Shown: positions 35,062 through 44,047, counted from the stretch's first letter. The stretch: DNA of 64,000 nucleotides from Alphaproteobacteria bacterium (GCA_021774695.1 JAJFIU010000089.1:1-64000), one strand, 5' to 3'. Translations and numbers: made by a program. Notes: generated from the letters alone by a model not told the origin.

Positions 35062-36814
35062 TTTCTCCGCAATAAACCCCCTTGTCGGAACAGCCACAGC
35101 CTTGATGGTACTTTCGGCTCTTTGGTTTGCCGCCAGCCGCGGCTTGGCCCTGATGATGTTTTTCCAGCAGGAAGAATACGACGACATGCGCTTTGTCGCG
35201 TGGCTAAAAGACAAACAAGCCTACGACAAAACGGCCAGCATCTGGCTCATTTTTGCTGCAATTCTTTCTGCGGTATTTCAAAGCGATATCAGCGCCGCCG
35301 TACGCGCAGAGGTTTCCATTCTTCCGCTGGCGCCGCTTGCGCTGTTTGCTGTCGGCATATTTGCTGGAATTCGGCGTTCGCGAGCAACGGTAAAAGACAA
35401 CAAAAAACCCTTGGTCCGAACTGATCGGGTCAAACGAGTTTTTCGCCTCTACATGCTTTTAACGCTCGCAGCATTGGCCGCTGCCTTTTGGCTAGCCAGC
35501 TTCGCCCCAAAAGGGTCAAGCTACAGTGTTTCTTTTGAGGAAAACGCTGCCAGTTGGCTCGATACTTTTAATTTTTTGAGCTTGTCCCACGACTGGCGCT
35601 TCGCGGCGGCAACAATCCTTTTGGTCGGTCTATTTCAACTATTACCTTTTTTAATCATCGGCGCAAACAAGTTGCTGGAGCCTTACGAAGAGCGGGTTAA
35701 GGCTGGATTCCGCGCTGAAGCAGTTGATAAATTTAAAAAACTGGCCCCTAAAGTAATTGCTATCACCGGGTCATTCGGCAAAACCTCAACTAAGCATATA
35801 TTGGCCCACATATTGGAGGCTGCGGCACCAACACTGGCAACACCCGGAAGCGTTAATACGGAAATGGGTATCACCCGTGTTATCCGCGAACAGCTCAGCG
35901 CAGACCATCAGTATTTTATTGTTGAAATGGGTGCATACGGGCCCGGTTCCATCGCGCGCCTATGCTTGCTTACACCGCCCGATGTGGCTCTGATCACCGC
36001 GGTTGGTGCGGCGCACTATGAACGCTTCAAGTCCATTGAAACCGTTGCCAAAGCCAAGTTTGAAATTGCGGAAGCTGTTTTCAAAAATGGTGGCAACGCC
36101 GTTATAAGTACGGACGGCATACCTATGGAACATATTAGCGAACGCACAGCGGCCGTTCCCGGTAACTATACCCTTGTAGGCAGCGGCGGCGACATCTCGA
36201 TAAAAAACTACCAGATTACTGCTGAAGGCGTCATATTAGACGTTGTTGAAGGCGCTGAGGAGCATACGATCTCTACCCCCCTATACGGCCACCATCAGGC
36301 AGAAAATATTTTGATGGCCGCAGCTACGGCCCGCGCACTGGGGCTGCCGTGGTCCGCAATTAAGGGGGCACTTGCATCCGTTCCGCAAATTCGCTTCCGG
36401 CTCGAAGTGTCCAGAGACAGCGGCGCACCTACTGTCATTAACGATGCCTACAACTCAAACCCTGTAGGGTTCGCTGCCGCCCTTGAATGTCTCGATGTTC
36501 TGGTGAAACCAGAGGGCCGGCGCATACTGGTAACCCCGGGCATGGTTGAGCTGGGCGCTCTGCACGAGGCTGAGCATGAAAGACTAGGGGCACTTGCCGC
36601 CAAACATGCAGATATTGTCTGCGTTGTTACACCTGACCGAATTCCCAGCTTTCTAACCGGACTTGAAGCCAATAATGATGGTACAACAACGGTCATGGCA
36701 TTTAGCTGTCAGGAGGATGCGGAAAAATGGGTAAAGGCAAACTGGAGGCCCGAAGACGCTATTTTGTTTGAGAATAACCTGCCCGACCTTTATGAGGCTT
36801 CGGTCGATTTTTAG
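35054..36814 (+). CDS. MurF-like ligase with N-terminal membrane domain
   Basis: 586 residues. Residues 1-205 contain about five membrane helices (around 10-36, 60-77, 88-106, 128-150, 182-203). Residues 235-586 are a Mur ligase: P-loop ITGSFGKTSTK (GSFGKTS at 239-245), the MurF-type NDAYNSNPVGFAAALE near 459, then VTPGMVELG and FENNLPDLY. Housekeeping MurF is cytoplasmic and about 450-470 residues, so the membrane part is a marked difference. It could add a D-Ala-D-X unit to a membrane-bound UDP-MurNAc peptide or another lipid-linked acceptor. Last gene of the trio. Confidence 0.85.
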   Translation: MIDFSAINPLVGTATALMVLSALWFAASRGLALMMFFQQEEYDDMRFVAWLKDKQAYDKTASIWLIFAAILSAVFQSDISAAVRAEVSILPLAPLALFAVGIFAGIRRSRATVKDNKKPLVRTDRVKRVFRLYMLLTLAALAAAFWLASFAPKGSSYSVSFEENAASWLDTFNFLSLSHDWRFAAATILLVGLFQLLPFLIIGANKLLEPYEERVKAGFRAEAVDKFKKLAPKVIAITGSFGKTSTKHILAHILEAAAPTLATPGSVNTEMGITRVIREQLSADHQYFIVEMGAYGPGSIARLCLLTPPDVALITAVGAAHYERFKSIETVAKAKFEIAEAVFKNGGNAVISTDGIPMEHISERTAAVPGNYTLVGSGGDISIKNYQITAEGVILDVVEGAEEHTISTPLYGHHQAENILMAAATARALGLPWSAIKGALASVPQIRFRLEVSRDSGAPTVINDAYNSNPVGFAAALECLDVLVKPEGRRILVTPGMVELGALHEAEHERLGALAAKHADIVCVVTPDRIPSFLTGLEANNDGTTTVMAFSCQEDAEKWVKANWRPEDAILFENNLPDLYEASVDF

Positions 36815-36817
36815 CCT

Positions 36818-37732
36818 TTAGGGATTTTCGTCTTTCACCACATCAACTCGCTCGATATTGGTGCGCGCTGCATCGGCATCGGGACCAACCGCTGTAAGCG
36901 TAAGCACCTTCAACCATGCCTGGCGAGCGGCAGCACTATTGCCTAAAGCATCCTTGAGATTGCCCAACTCCAGAAACGCTGATGGGTCATCTGGATACAA
37001 CTTGATATAGCGCTTGAGCGCGCCGTCAGCCTTGGTAAAATCCGCCGTTCCACGAGCCGCTGCGGCGACAAAAAGCAAAAGGTCAGTACGCCTTGGCTCA
37101 GCGCGCAGAACCGTTTCCAATTCGCTTAGCGCCAGCGTGAAATCCTCTTCTACTGCCGCAATGCGGGCACGGATTACCCTCAACGACCGCTCAAGCCGGG
37201 TGTAGGGAGGCACCAGCCCCAACGCCTGACCGATAGACGCTTCAGCCCGCACAATTTCTCCGCCCAACAGCCAGGCATTCGCAGCCTGACCATATGTATC
37301 GGCCAACATGCTGGCTGTCGCAGTTGCACGCTCATCGCCGCGAACCGGCATGCCGCGGCCAATGCGCATATCCTCAGCAATACCCTCAAGCCTGACAGCG
37401 GCTTCCGAATATTCACCTGCGTAAAAAAGACCAAGCGCCTCACAGTGGCGGGCGGGTACGCCGCCGCCTTCCAATTGCCACTCCAGTGCATTATTGATGC
37501 CCTTGTCGGGCGCTTTTTCCACCAGATCCAGGCAGAGACTGTAACGGTCTTGCTGGTCTGGTTCTGATTGTTGATCGGACTGTTGGCCCGCATGTGCCTG
37601 TCCCAAGTTTGAACTGGCATTTAGGCTGGCATTTAGGCTGGCAAGTCCCAGCAAAATCAGTAAAGTTGCCGCTGGCCGCTGCGTGGAACAATGGATATAT
37701 TTCATCATGGGCGGACAGTGCTCAAAAGACAT
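36818..37732 (-). CDS. Tetratricopeptide-repeat periplasmic protein
   Basis: 304 residues. A hydrophobic N-terminal segment (about 19-32, AATLLILLGLASL) suggests a signal or anchor; it is followed by a Gln/Asp-rich stretch and then TPR-like helices (GEYSEAAVRLEGIAEDM, DFTLALSELETVLRAEPRRT, PDDPSAFLELGNLKDALGNS). No other domain. The first ATG at 37732 lacks a good ribosome-binding site; ATG 37708 is an alternative. A 12-bp direct repeat encodes repeated LNAS near residue 32. Divergent from the SDR gene. Partner and role unknown. Confidence 0.7.
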   Translation of the reverse strand: MSFEHCPPMMKYIHCSTQRPAATLLILLGLASLNASLNASSNLGQAHAGQQSDQQSEPDQQDRYSLCLDLVEKAPDKGINNALEWQLEGGGVPARHCEALGLFYAGEYSEAAVRLEGIAEDMRIGRGMPVRGDERATATASMLADTYGQAANAWLLGGEIVRAEASIGQALGLVPPYTRLERSLRVIRARIAAVEEDFTLALSELETVLRAEPRRTDLLLFVAAAARGTADFTKADGALKRYIKLYPDDPSAFLELGNLKDALGNSAAARQAWLKVLTLTAVGPDADAARTNIERVDVVKDENP

Positions 37733-37753
37733 GGCAATTTCAAGGCGGAATCA

Positions 37754-38656
37754 ATGATGGCCATCAAGAAAACCGAACAACCACACCTTCTTGTTTTCGG
37801 TCCCGGATACAGCGCATCGGCCTTGATTTCAACCACCGTTGATAAGAAATGGCAGGCGTCTGCCACCTGGCGCCGAGAAGAAGCGGCGCAAGCAATATTA
37901 GCCCAAGGCGCGCAGCCTCTGGCTTTTTCGACAGAAGCTCTTACGCGTTCGGACACCCAGAATAGTGTTACCCATATTCTGGTGTCGATTGCTCCCCAAC
38001 CAAACGGCGATCCGGTTTTAAACTCCTTTAAAGACTGGATTGCTGCCTGCCCGAATTTGCGCTGGATTGGGTATCTTTCCAGCACAAATGTCTATGGTGA
38101 CCATGATGGAGATTGGGTTGATGAAACCACCGCAACCAACCCCAGCTTGGAACGGGGCAAACGTCGGCTGACCGCAGAAAAAAACTGGCTGCAATTCGGT
38201 GCAGACGCCCACATACCAGTTCATATTTTCCGACTGGCGGGTATTTACGGTTTGGAGCGAAACGCCCTGACAAACATTCGCAAAGGCAAAGCCCGACGGG
38301 TAATTAAACCCGGTCAGGTTTTTGGCCGTATTCACCGCGATGATATTGCCTCAGCGCTGTGGCTTGCGGCAAATTCTGGCCTAGAGAGCACCATATTTAA
38401 TCTGGCCGACGACCTTCCTTCACCGCCGCAGGATGTTATCTTGGAGGCGGCGCGCCTCCTGGGAGCCAGTCCGCCGCCCGAGATAAATATTGAAGATGCT
38501 GCTTTAAGCCCGATGGGCCGTAGCTTTTACCAGGAGAACAAGCGGGTGAAAAACCAGAAAGCCAAGGATATGCTAGGCTGGAAACTGGCTTACCCCGATT
38601 ATCTTAGGGCGCTGCCAAAAATACTGGAAATAGAGAAAAAACTTAAGAGCGATTAA
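37754..38656 (+). CDS. NAD(P)-dependent SDR/epimerase family protein
   Basis: 300 residues from the ATG at 37754 (37757 also possible); the longer frame upstream overlaps the divergent TPR gene. It has the extended SDR/YeeZ-like pattern: GxGYxA-type nucleotide site VFGPGYSASAL, active-site YSSTNVYGDHDG-like LSSTNVYGDHDG, then FRLAGIYGLERNAL. The catalytic Tyr-x-x-x-Lys is replaced by a Tyr-Gly arrangement, as in YeeZ-like members with unclear activity. It ends 4 bases into the stop of the UspA gene on the other strand. Confidence 0.75.
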   Translation: MMAIKKTEQPHLLVFGPGYSASALISTTVDKKWQASATWRREEAAQAILAQGAQPLAFSTEALTRSDTQNSVTHILVSIAPQPNGDPVLNSFKDWIAACPNLRWIGYLSSTNVYGDHDGDWVDETTATNPSLERGKRRLTAEKNWLQFGADAHIPVHIFRLAGIYGLERNALTNIRKGKARRVIKPGQVFGRIHRDDIASALWLAANSGLESTIFNLADDLPSPPQDVILEAARLLGASPPPEINIEDAALSPMGRSFYQENKRVKNQKAKDMLGWKLAYPDYLRALPKILEIEKKLKSD

Positions 38657-39156
38657 GCCATTGCGTCCACTTGATCATAGGTCATATGACCCGGAACGAT
38701 GAAGACCGGGCAGGGCAAATCGCAAATGGCAGCGCCGGTAAAATAGTCTACCAGCGGGCCAGGGCCAGCTTCAGCGCCTGCACCTAGCACAAGGCCAAAC
38801 ACATCGTCCCTGCTGTTGATATATTTCACCAATTCTTCCTGCGGTTCACCTTCGGCAACAACCGTTTCCGGTTCAACACCGCAATAGTCGTTCAGCCTCT
38901 GCGACACGCCGGCGAGCAATTCTTCAGCTTCTTCCCGTGCTTCCTCGCGCATACGGTCGGCAACCGCCATCCAATGCTGGAATTCGCCGGGCCGCGTGCA
39001 ATGGAACAATATCAGGCCTCCGCCAGTGATATGCACAGCGCGCGCGGCAGCGAAGCGAACAGCTATTTTCGATTCCGGCGAGTCGTCGATAACCACCAAA
39101 AGTCTCCGGTGGCGCTTGGCAACCGGTCGGATAGGTCCATGGATATCTTCAACCAT
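38653..39156 (-). CDS. Universal stress protein family
   Basis: 167 residues from the ATG at 39156, which has AAGGGG about 9 bases upstream. It has the UspA fold: RRLLVVIDDSPESKIAVRFA (ATP-binding Asp region), a helix with ADRMREEAREEAEELLA, and CDLPCPVFIVPG at the end. The usual G-x2-G-x9-G(S/T) nucleotide loop is altered here (LGAGAEAGPGPLVDYFTGAA), so ATP binding is uncertain. Such proteins modulate stress survival. It neighbours a DUF2333 membrane protein on the same strand, 78 bases away. Confidence 0.8.
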   Translation of the reverse strand: MVEDIHGPIRPVAKRHRRLLVVIDDSPESKIAVRFAAARAVHITGGGLILFHCTRPGEFQHWMAVADRMREEAREEAEELLAGVSQRLNDYCGVEPETVVAEGEPQEELVKYINSRDDVFGLVLGAGAEAGPGPLVDYFTGAAICDLPCPVFIVPGHMTYDQVDAMA

Positions 39157-39233
39157 CTGCTGCGTCCCCTTGAGCGCTAGATTGGCAGTCAATCGACCGG
39201 CTGGCAAGCCTAGATTGGCCCAAGCTCCGCCCT

Positions 39234-40256
39234 TTATTTCAACAAAATGTTGCTAACTTCGCGCAATTGGGTGCGGGCGCGTAGCAGGAAAAACCCCTGC
39301 ATAGACAGATGGTTTGCTATCACACCGTCAATAGCGCCGTTGCTAACAACAACGGGGTCCAGCGCCGCCGCTGTGTTCATGGAACGAAGCAGGTCGTCAT
39401 ACAATGCCGCGATTTCGCGGTTTTCTATAACATCGGAAAAGTCTTTCCGAATCGCTTTCAAGAGAATCGTATAGGCGTAAACCTGACCCTTAACCTGATA
39501 AAACAGATCATCGGCACCAACGTCCGGTATAACGCCGCCGGAATTTTCGCCAATATACGTATCAAGCGAAGCCGACGATGCGCCCAAATCAAGGGCAATA
39601 CGGTCCAGCGTGGCGAGCAGGTTATCAGAGCGTCGGTCAAAAACCGCCTGATCACTGCCAAGCTGCACATTATACGTATCAAGCTGGCCCAGCGCCTCGC
39701 GGTAATATTGGTCTGACGGGCGTGTTGGAAGCCAGCTTGCAGAAAAATCTATAATCCAGCGTTCTGGCTCAATCGACAGATTGCTTGCCGCTTTCTCCAG
39801 ATTTGTATCGATGGAGCTTGAGCCCCGGCGCCGCCCGAGCTGGTCGCGCAGTTCAAAGGAAAAACGCGACAGCGCGCCCATAATTCCCTTTTGAAAGTTG
39901 GGTGTATTATCAATCCACCAACCCGGCAAAACAAACGGATCATTGGGTGTCCAGTTATTTTGCTCAGCCTCTCGGCGCACCAAGTATGAAACTGCTGCAA
40001 CTGTTGCTGAGCCACCGGGGGGCGAAACTGCGTCTACGGTCAAATTATCATCGATGCGGTTGGCAACCGGCATGCCTATTAAAATATAAAGGAAAAATAC
40101 CAGCGGCGTACCAACGGCAACTTTGCGCCATGTACTGCCGGAAACTGTTTGCAACCAACCGGCAAAATACCGCCACATCATGCTTAGGCCACCAGCGACC
40201 CAGCCGAGCAGAGCCGCCAGTTTCTCTTTTATCCACAACCAGATTTCTTTTACCAC
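39234..40256 (-). CDS. DUF2333 family membrane protein
   Basis: 340 residues with one membrane helix near residues 46-66 (KVAVGTPLVFFLYILIGMPV) after a Trp-rich, amphipathic start. The rest (AAVSYLVRREAEQNNWTPND, PFVLPGWWIDNTPNFQKGIM, FSFELRDQLGR, YAYTILLKAIRKDFSDVIEN) matches DUF2333, a proteobacterial family of unknown function. Its large C-terminal part should be periplasmic. It is 78 bases upstream of the UspA gene; the region after its start (40257-40442) has no gene. Confidence 0.82.
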   Translation of the reverse strand: MVKEIWLWIKEKLAALLGWVAGGLSMMWRYFAGWLQTVSGSTWRKVAVGTPLVFFLYILIGMPVANRIDDNLTVDAVSPPGGSATVAAVSYLVRREAEQNNWTPNDPFVLPGWWIDNTPNFQKGIMGALSRFSFELRDQLGRRRGSSSIDTNLEKAASNLSIEPERWIIDFSASWLPTRPSDQYYREALGQLDTYNVQLGSDQAVFDRRSDNLLATLDRIALDLGASSASLDTYIGENSGGVIPDVGADDLFYQVKGQVYAYTILLKAIRKDFSDVIENREIAALYDDLLRSMNTAAALDPVVVSNGAIDGVIANHLSMQGFFLLRARTQLREVSNILLK

Positions 40257-40442
40257 CGCGTGTCTCCTATTAGTGCTCTTGGGGGCACTTTAGTGCGCTG
40301 AAGCTTATATGTCGTGACCTTGAGCGCACAAAACAAGGTTTAACCCTAATATTATCGGCGCGATACAGCAACATGGGCTCAAATGCAGCGAATTTTTCTG
40401 TTGGTTCTTGCGCGCGCCCAGTTGCCCGCTTATTGATCAACC

Positions 40443-40808
40443 ATGGAAAACTGGATTTTTAAAATTCTTCGTCCAGACGAATGGGCCAACTGCAAGAATA
40501 ATGATTGTTATGCTGGTGCGCCGATTGATATTTCCGATGGTTACATCCATTTTTCTACCCTCGACCAGTTGCAGGACACAGCAGATAAGCATTTTTCAGG
40601 TGAACAAACCATTCATATAGCCGCTTTTTCCAGCGCGACCTGGCCGCACACTCTGAAATGGGAGCCTTCGCGGGGAGACCAGTTGTTTCCTCACCTCTAC
40701 GGACCACTGGACATGACTCTGGTGGCTAAAAACTGGCAACTTGAGAAAAAGCCGGATGGCACGTTTGATATATCTGCCGTCACTCTGTGGGCTCAAAACC
40801 ATGATTGA
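40443..40808 (+). CDS. DUF952 family protein
   Basis: 121 residues. The pattern FKILRPDEWANCKNND, GYIHFSTLDQLQDTADKHF and EPSRGDQLFPHLYGPLDM identifies DUF952, a small protein with an ADP-ribosyltransferase-like fold whose role is unknown. It overlaps pyrD by 8 bases; this DUF952-pyrD pair is common in Alphaproteobacteria, so co-translation is expected. Confidence 0.9.
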   Translation: MENWIFKILRPDEWANCKNNDCYAGAPIDISDGYIHFSTLDQLQDTADKHFSGEQTIHIAAFSSATWPHTLKWEPSRGDQLFPHLYGPLDMTLVAKNWQLEKKPDGTFDISAVTLWAQNHD

Positions 40809-41880
40809 CCTATACCCTTTCGCCAAACCCTTCATTCACAGCCTGGACCCCGAGCGTGCCCATGGCTTGACCATCTCGCTTCTCTCGAGGGGCATCACCG
40901 GCACGGCGCGGCGAGCGCGCAGCTTCAAAATTCTCAAAACAAGCGTGTTTGGTCTATCGTTTGATAACCCGATCGGGCTTGCCGCCGGGTTTGACAAAGA
41001 CGCAGAAGCAATCACTGGCGCACAGAAAATGGGCTTTGGCTTTGTCGAGGCTGGAACCGTAACCCCCGCACCGCAACCAGGCAATGACAAGCCACGTTTG
41101 TTTCGCCTGAGCCGTGACCGCGCGGTTATCAACAGGTTCGGTTTCAACAGCAAGGGTGTTGAGGCCTTTGCGGGCAATCTGGAAAGCCGCCGAACAATAA
41201 ATGCACATGCGGTGGTGGGCGCTAACGTAGGTGCTAACAAAAATTCCGACGACCGCACTGCAGACTATGTTACCTGCATTGATCGCCTTTATGGCCTTTG
41301 CGACTATTTTACCGTTAATATATCCAGCCCTAATACACCAGGGCTTCGGGCCCTTCAGTCAAAGGCGGCCCTGGAGGACCTTATTGGCCGGGTTTTGGAT
41401 GTGCGATCCGCAAAACAAAAAAGCGGTAGTGAGCGAACCCCTATATTGGTCAAAATTGCGCCAGACTTGCTCGACCGTGACATTACCGATATTGCCGAGG
41501 TTGCGCTCTCCACTGATATTGACGGTTTGATTGTCAGCAACACAACCATCGAACGCCCCGAAAGCCTTCGCTCGGTTGATAAAAGCCAAACAGGTGGATT
41601 ATCGGGTAAACCCCTGTTCGCGCCATCTACCGAAATGCTCAGGCGAATTTACACCGCAACTGGCGGGCAAAAGCCATTGATCGGCGTTGGCGGCATTGCG
41701 TCTGCTGCCGATGCCTATACGAAAATACGGGCGGGTGCATCATTAGTACAATTATATTCCGCCATGGTTTATGAGGGGCCAAGCTTGGTTGAACGCGTTA
41801 AAAGCGGCCTAGCGCACGCACTTAAAAAAGACGGGTTTTCCAGTGTTAAAAATGCGGTGGGGTCGGACGTTCGACTTTAA
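40801..41880 (+). CDS. pyrD: Dihydroorotate dehydrogenase (quinone), class 2
   Basis: 359 residues from the ATG at 40801, which overlaps the DUF952 gene. Class 2 features: an N-terminal amphipathic membrane-contact helix, NPIGLAAGFDKDAEAITGAQ, FTVNISSPNTPGLRALQ (catalytic Ser), KIAPDL, SNTTI, and GVGGIASAADAYTKIRAGAS for FMN. It oxidises dihydroorotate to orotate and passes electrons to ubiquinone at the inner membrane in pyrimidine synthesis. Confidence 0.97.
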   Translation: MIDLYPFAKPFIHSLDPERAHGLTISLLSRGITGTARRARSFKILKTSVFGLSFDNPIGLAAGFDKDAEAITGAQKMGFGFVEAGTVTPAPQPGNDKPRLFRLSRDRAVINRFGFNSKGVEAFAGNLESRRTINAHAVVGANVGANKNSDDRTADYVTCIDRLYGLCDYFTVNISSPNTPGLRALQSKAALEDLIGRVLDVRSAKQKSGSERTPILVKIAPDLLDRDITDIAEVALSTDIDGLIVSNTTIERPESLRSVDKSQTGGLSGKPLFAPSTEMLRRIYTATGGQKPLIGVGGIASAADAYTKIRAGASLVQLYSAMVYEGPSLVERVKSGLAHALKKDGFSSVKNAVGSDVRL

Positions 41881-42752
41881 GCAAGCAAATCCAGAGATAC
41901 CTGCGCGAGAGTATTAACCGTAGGTTCTTCAAGGGCGTTATCTTCTTGGTTTACCTGGCCATTCAACAAAGCTGACACACCAAGGCTACCGCCCTCATCT
42001 GATGACCCTCCATTGATTTCACCTAAATGCTCATCGGCCCGCTCGGCGTTCAATTCAGTTTGTGCTGCTCTAATTCCTGCTTCAGCTTGAGCTGCCACAG
42101 AGCGGTCCTGCCCCGATGGTTTGGCTGGGGCAAGCGCCGCCCGTCGAACGGTTTCCAGCTTGCGGATAGTCGCAGACGGGTCGCCGCCAACTGCGCTGGT
42201 ATCAATTTTCACGCTGCCAGAGACAGCATACCGGACGCCATCTGGGCCGGTTACAAATTCATAGGTGGGTCGTCCAGCAAGACCACCGCCAGTGGCCGCA
42301 TGAGCCGCTTCATGAGCACGGACCTCCCGGTCAATTGCCTTCAACTCATTAGCATACGCCTGCTCGTCATCGGTAAGGCCTACCGCGTTTTCACCGGCGG
42401 CGGACCCATTTTCATTATTCAATGCACGAACTTCGTTGGCAGCCGGAGATAGCGCTGAATTGCCCTCATCCGCCTGCGCTGCGATCACTGCAAACGCCGC
42501 GACCGACACCGGCCGACCACTTCCTGCCTGATCAGCCGACGTTTCATCGGGCTCGCCGCGCCCGACTAATCTGGTTGATGATTGAGCCAGATATCCAGGC
42601 TGTACGATGGCTACAGCTGGCTGTGAATCGGGCTGTCCACGCGAAGACTCGACGTTCCCTGCGCCTCCGGGCTGAAGCTCTCGCGGAATTGGCGCACGCC
42701 TGATATCGGGCGGCGCGGCACCGAAGGTAGGTAGTATTGATCCGCTGGACAT
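41877..42752 (-). CDS. SprA-related putative metalloprotease
   Basis: 291 residues. Residues 130-230 match the SprA-related (PF12118-type) family: NELKAIDREVRAHEAAHAAT (HEAAH at 147-151), GGLAGRPTYEFVTGPDGVRY, AVSGSVKIDTSAVGGDPSAT, RRAALAPAKPSGQDRSVAAQ. The HEAAH motif suggests zinc, though no protease activity is established for the family. The first 130 residues are Pro/Gly/Ser-rich and disordered; the tail is acidic. It overlaps the stop of pyrD by 4 bases on the opposite strand. Upstream is the TATAAT repeat. Confidence 0.85.
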   Translation of the reverse strand: MSSGSILPTFGAAPPDIRRAPIPRELQPGGAGNVESSRGQPDSQPAVAIVQPGYLAQSSTRLVGRGEPDETSADQAGSGRPVSVAAFAVIAAQADEGNSALSPAANEVRALNNENGSAAGENAVGLTDDEQAYANELKAIDREVRAHEAAHAATGGGLAGRPTYEFVTGPDGVRYAVSGSVKIDTSAVGGDPSATIRKLETVRRAALAPAKPSGQDRSVAAQAEAGIRAAQTELNAERADEHLGEINGGSSDEGGSLGVSALLNGQVNQEDNALEEPTVNTLAQVSLDLLA

Positions 42753-42856
42753 AGTTGCAATTTAGCACATTTCCACCGAGTTAGGCCAAATTATAATTTT
42801 GAGACACGTGATTTCAGTTGAACTCTAGAGCCCGCAATAGATAACAGCCCACGCCG

Positions 42857-42891
42857 ATAATGACTATAATGACTATAATGACTATAATGAC
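42857..42891 (+). repeat. Four tandem 9-bp units, three carrying TATAAT
   Basis: The unit TATAATGAC repeats exactly at 42865, 42874 and 42883; the preceding 42857-42864 is the same unit lacking its first T (it follows a G). Each full unit contains a perfect -10 hexamer. No TTGACA was found 16-18 bases upstream, and there is no plus-strand gene downstream, so promoter activity is uncertain. Confidence 0.9.
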
Positions 42892-42929
42892 GAGGACTTA
42901 GGCGCTGCAGCTATGAAGTCACTACAGCA

Positions 42930-43484
42930 TCAAAACTCATCGGGTGGTGGAGGCCGGTCAGAACCCGGTTCTCCGTCACGACTGCCTGAGCCTCGGGGAG
43001 GGCGACCTCCGCCAGGCCTACGCCGAGGTGGCTTGAACAGGTCTTCCGCCACAGCACGCCGTGTCTCTACGTCAAGTGTGGCAACAAACTCCAGAACCAA
43101 TCGGCGAGTGGTTAAACGTGTTTCAGACATCAATTTTTCGTGGCTGTCGAGCAGCCCGGACAATTGAACAGAATCGACGGTATCTGCGACCAATAAATCT
43201 CGAATTTGGCGCTCATTCCGTCGTATTTGGCTTGTTTTTTCGCGCAATGTTCGCCGATTTTCAGCCAACAATTCACGAGCTGCTGTTTTTTCCTCTTGCG
43301 ATAAATATTGGTTAAGCGATCGTACGTTCAGCCCCGCATCAGATGGCGGTCCAGACAATTGTTGCCTGCTAGGGCCAAGCACACGCTTACCTATGGCAAA
43401 GCCAACAAAAAACACGTTGGCTGCCAGCGATAAAGTGAGCCCGGCAACGATCCATTTCATAGATTTACTCATCGAATTACTCAT
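42930..43484 (-). CDS. Membrane-anchored periplasmic sensor of the CnrX/Spy-like (heavy-metal resistance) type
   Basis: 184 residues from the ATG at 43484 (AAGGACAAGG upstream); frame open a further 6 codons. One N-terminal membrane helix (KWIVAGLTLSLAANVFFVGF) is followed by a helical periplasmic domain (LSQEEKTAARELLAENRRTL, SQIRRNERQIRDLLVADT, SETRLTTRRLVLEFVATLDV), resembling the metal-resistance/CnrX fold, and a Pro/Arg/Gly-rich tail (PPRRRPGGGRPPRG). In CnrYXH systems such a protein senses metal and controls an anti-sigma factor. Position downstream of the sigma/anti-sigma pair fits. The tail is unusual. Confidence 0.75.
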   Translation of the reverse strand: MSNSMSKSMKWIVAGLTLSLAANVFFVGFAIGKRVLGPSRQQLSGPPSDAGLNVRSLNQYLSQEEKTAARELLAENRRTLREKTSQIRRNERQIRDLLVADTVDSVQLSGLLDSHEKLMSETRLTTRRLVLEFVATLDVETRRAVAEDLFKPPRRRPGGGRPPRGSGSRDGEPGSDRPPPPDEF

Positions 43485-43525
43485 GGGCCTTGTCCTTCCC
43501 ATTCATTGTGTGACCAAAAAACGGG

Positions 43526-44038
43526 CTAACCATCAAAAGAATACTCCTGATCCGCCGCTTCGAACAGTCCTGAACTGATATCATAGTCTTCAAAGCTCTC
43601 TGTTCCGCCAGCATTGGCGCCAACCATCACGCCGACAAACAATAGTGCCGCTGCAAAAGCCCCCTGCGAAACAAGGCCGGCCGGAGACCATAGGCGCGCC
43701 GGCTCAAAAAACCTGTCGATAACGGATGCAACCGACCAATTGGTCTCGGGAATTGGCGCAGCGCTTTGATGCTGCTGGCTATGGACATCCGCTATTGCTG
43801 TTAACTGCGCCAAAAACGCACTTGTGTCGCCGTCTTGGCTGCGCAGATCTGCCCGCATTTGAGCAGTATACTCTTCCATCTCACCCGATCTCTCTAGGGC
43901 CAGCTTGCCCGGGTCAGTCTCGATAAACTTTAACGCGGACGCGCGCGCTTCATCAGGCCAGATTGCTATTTCCGTGCCGTAAGAAACGATACCAGCTTCA
44001 AATTCTTCTTCTGTCATTTTGTGTTCAAATTTTTCCAA
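43526..44038 (-). CDS. Putative membrane anti-sigma factor
   Basis: 170 residues. A charged cytoplasmic N-terminal part (residues 1-120) precedes one membrane helix around 128-148 (VSQGAFAAALLFVGVMVGAN) and a short acidic periplasmic tail. Anti-sigma factors often look like this. It lies between an ECF sigma factor and a periplasmic sensor in one minus-strand operon, which makes it the probable anti-sigma factor. No named domain was recognised; the assignment is from context and layout. Confidence 0.6.
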   Translation of the reverse strand: MEKFEHKMTEEEFEAGIVSYGTEIAIWPDEARASALKFIETDPGKLALERSGEMEEYTAQMRADLRSQDGDTSAFLAQLTAIADVHSQQHQSAAPIPETNWSVASVIDRFFEPARLWSPAGLVSQGAFAAALLFVGVMVGANAGGTESFEDYDISSGLFEAADQEYSFDG

Positions 44039-44047
44039 TGCTGCCCC

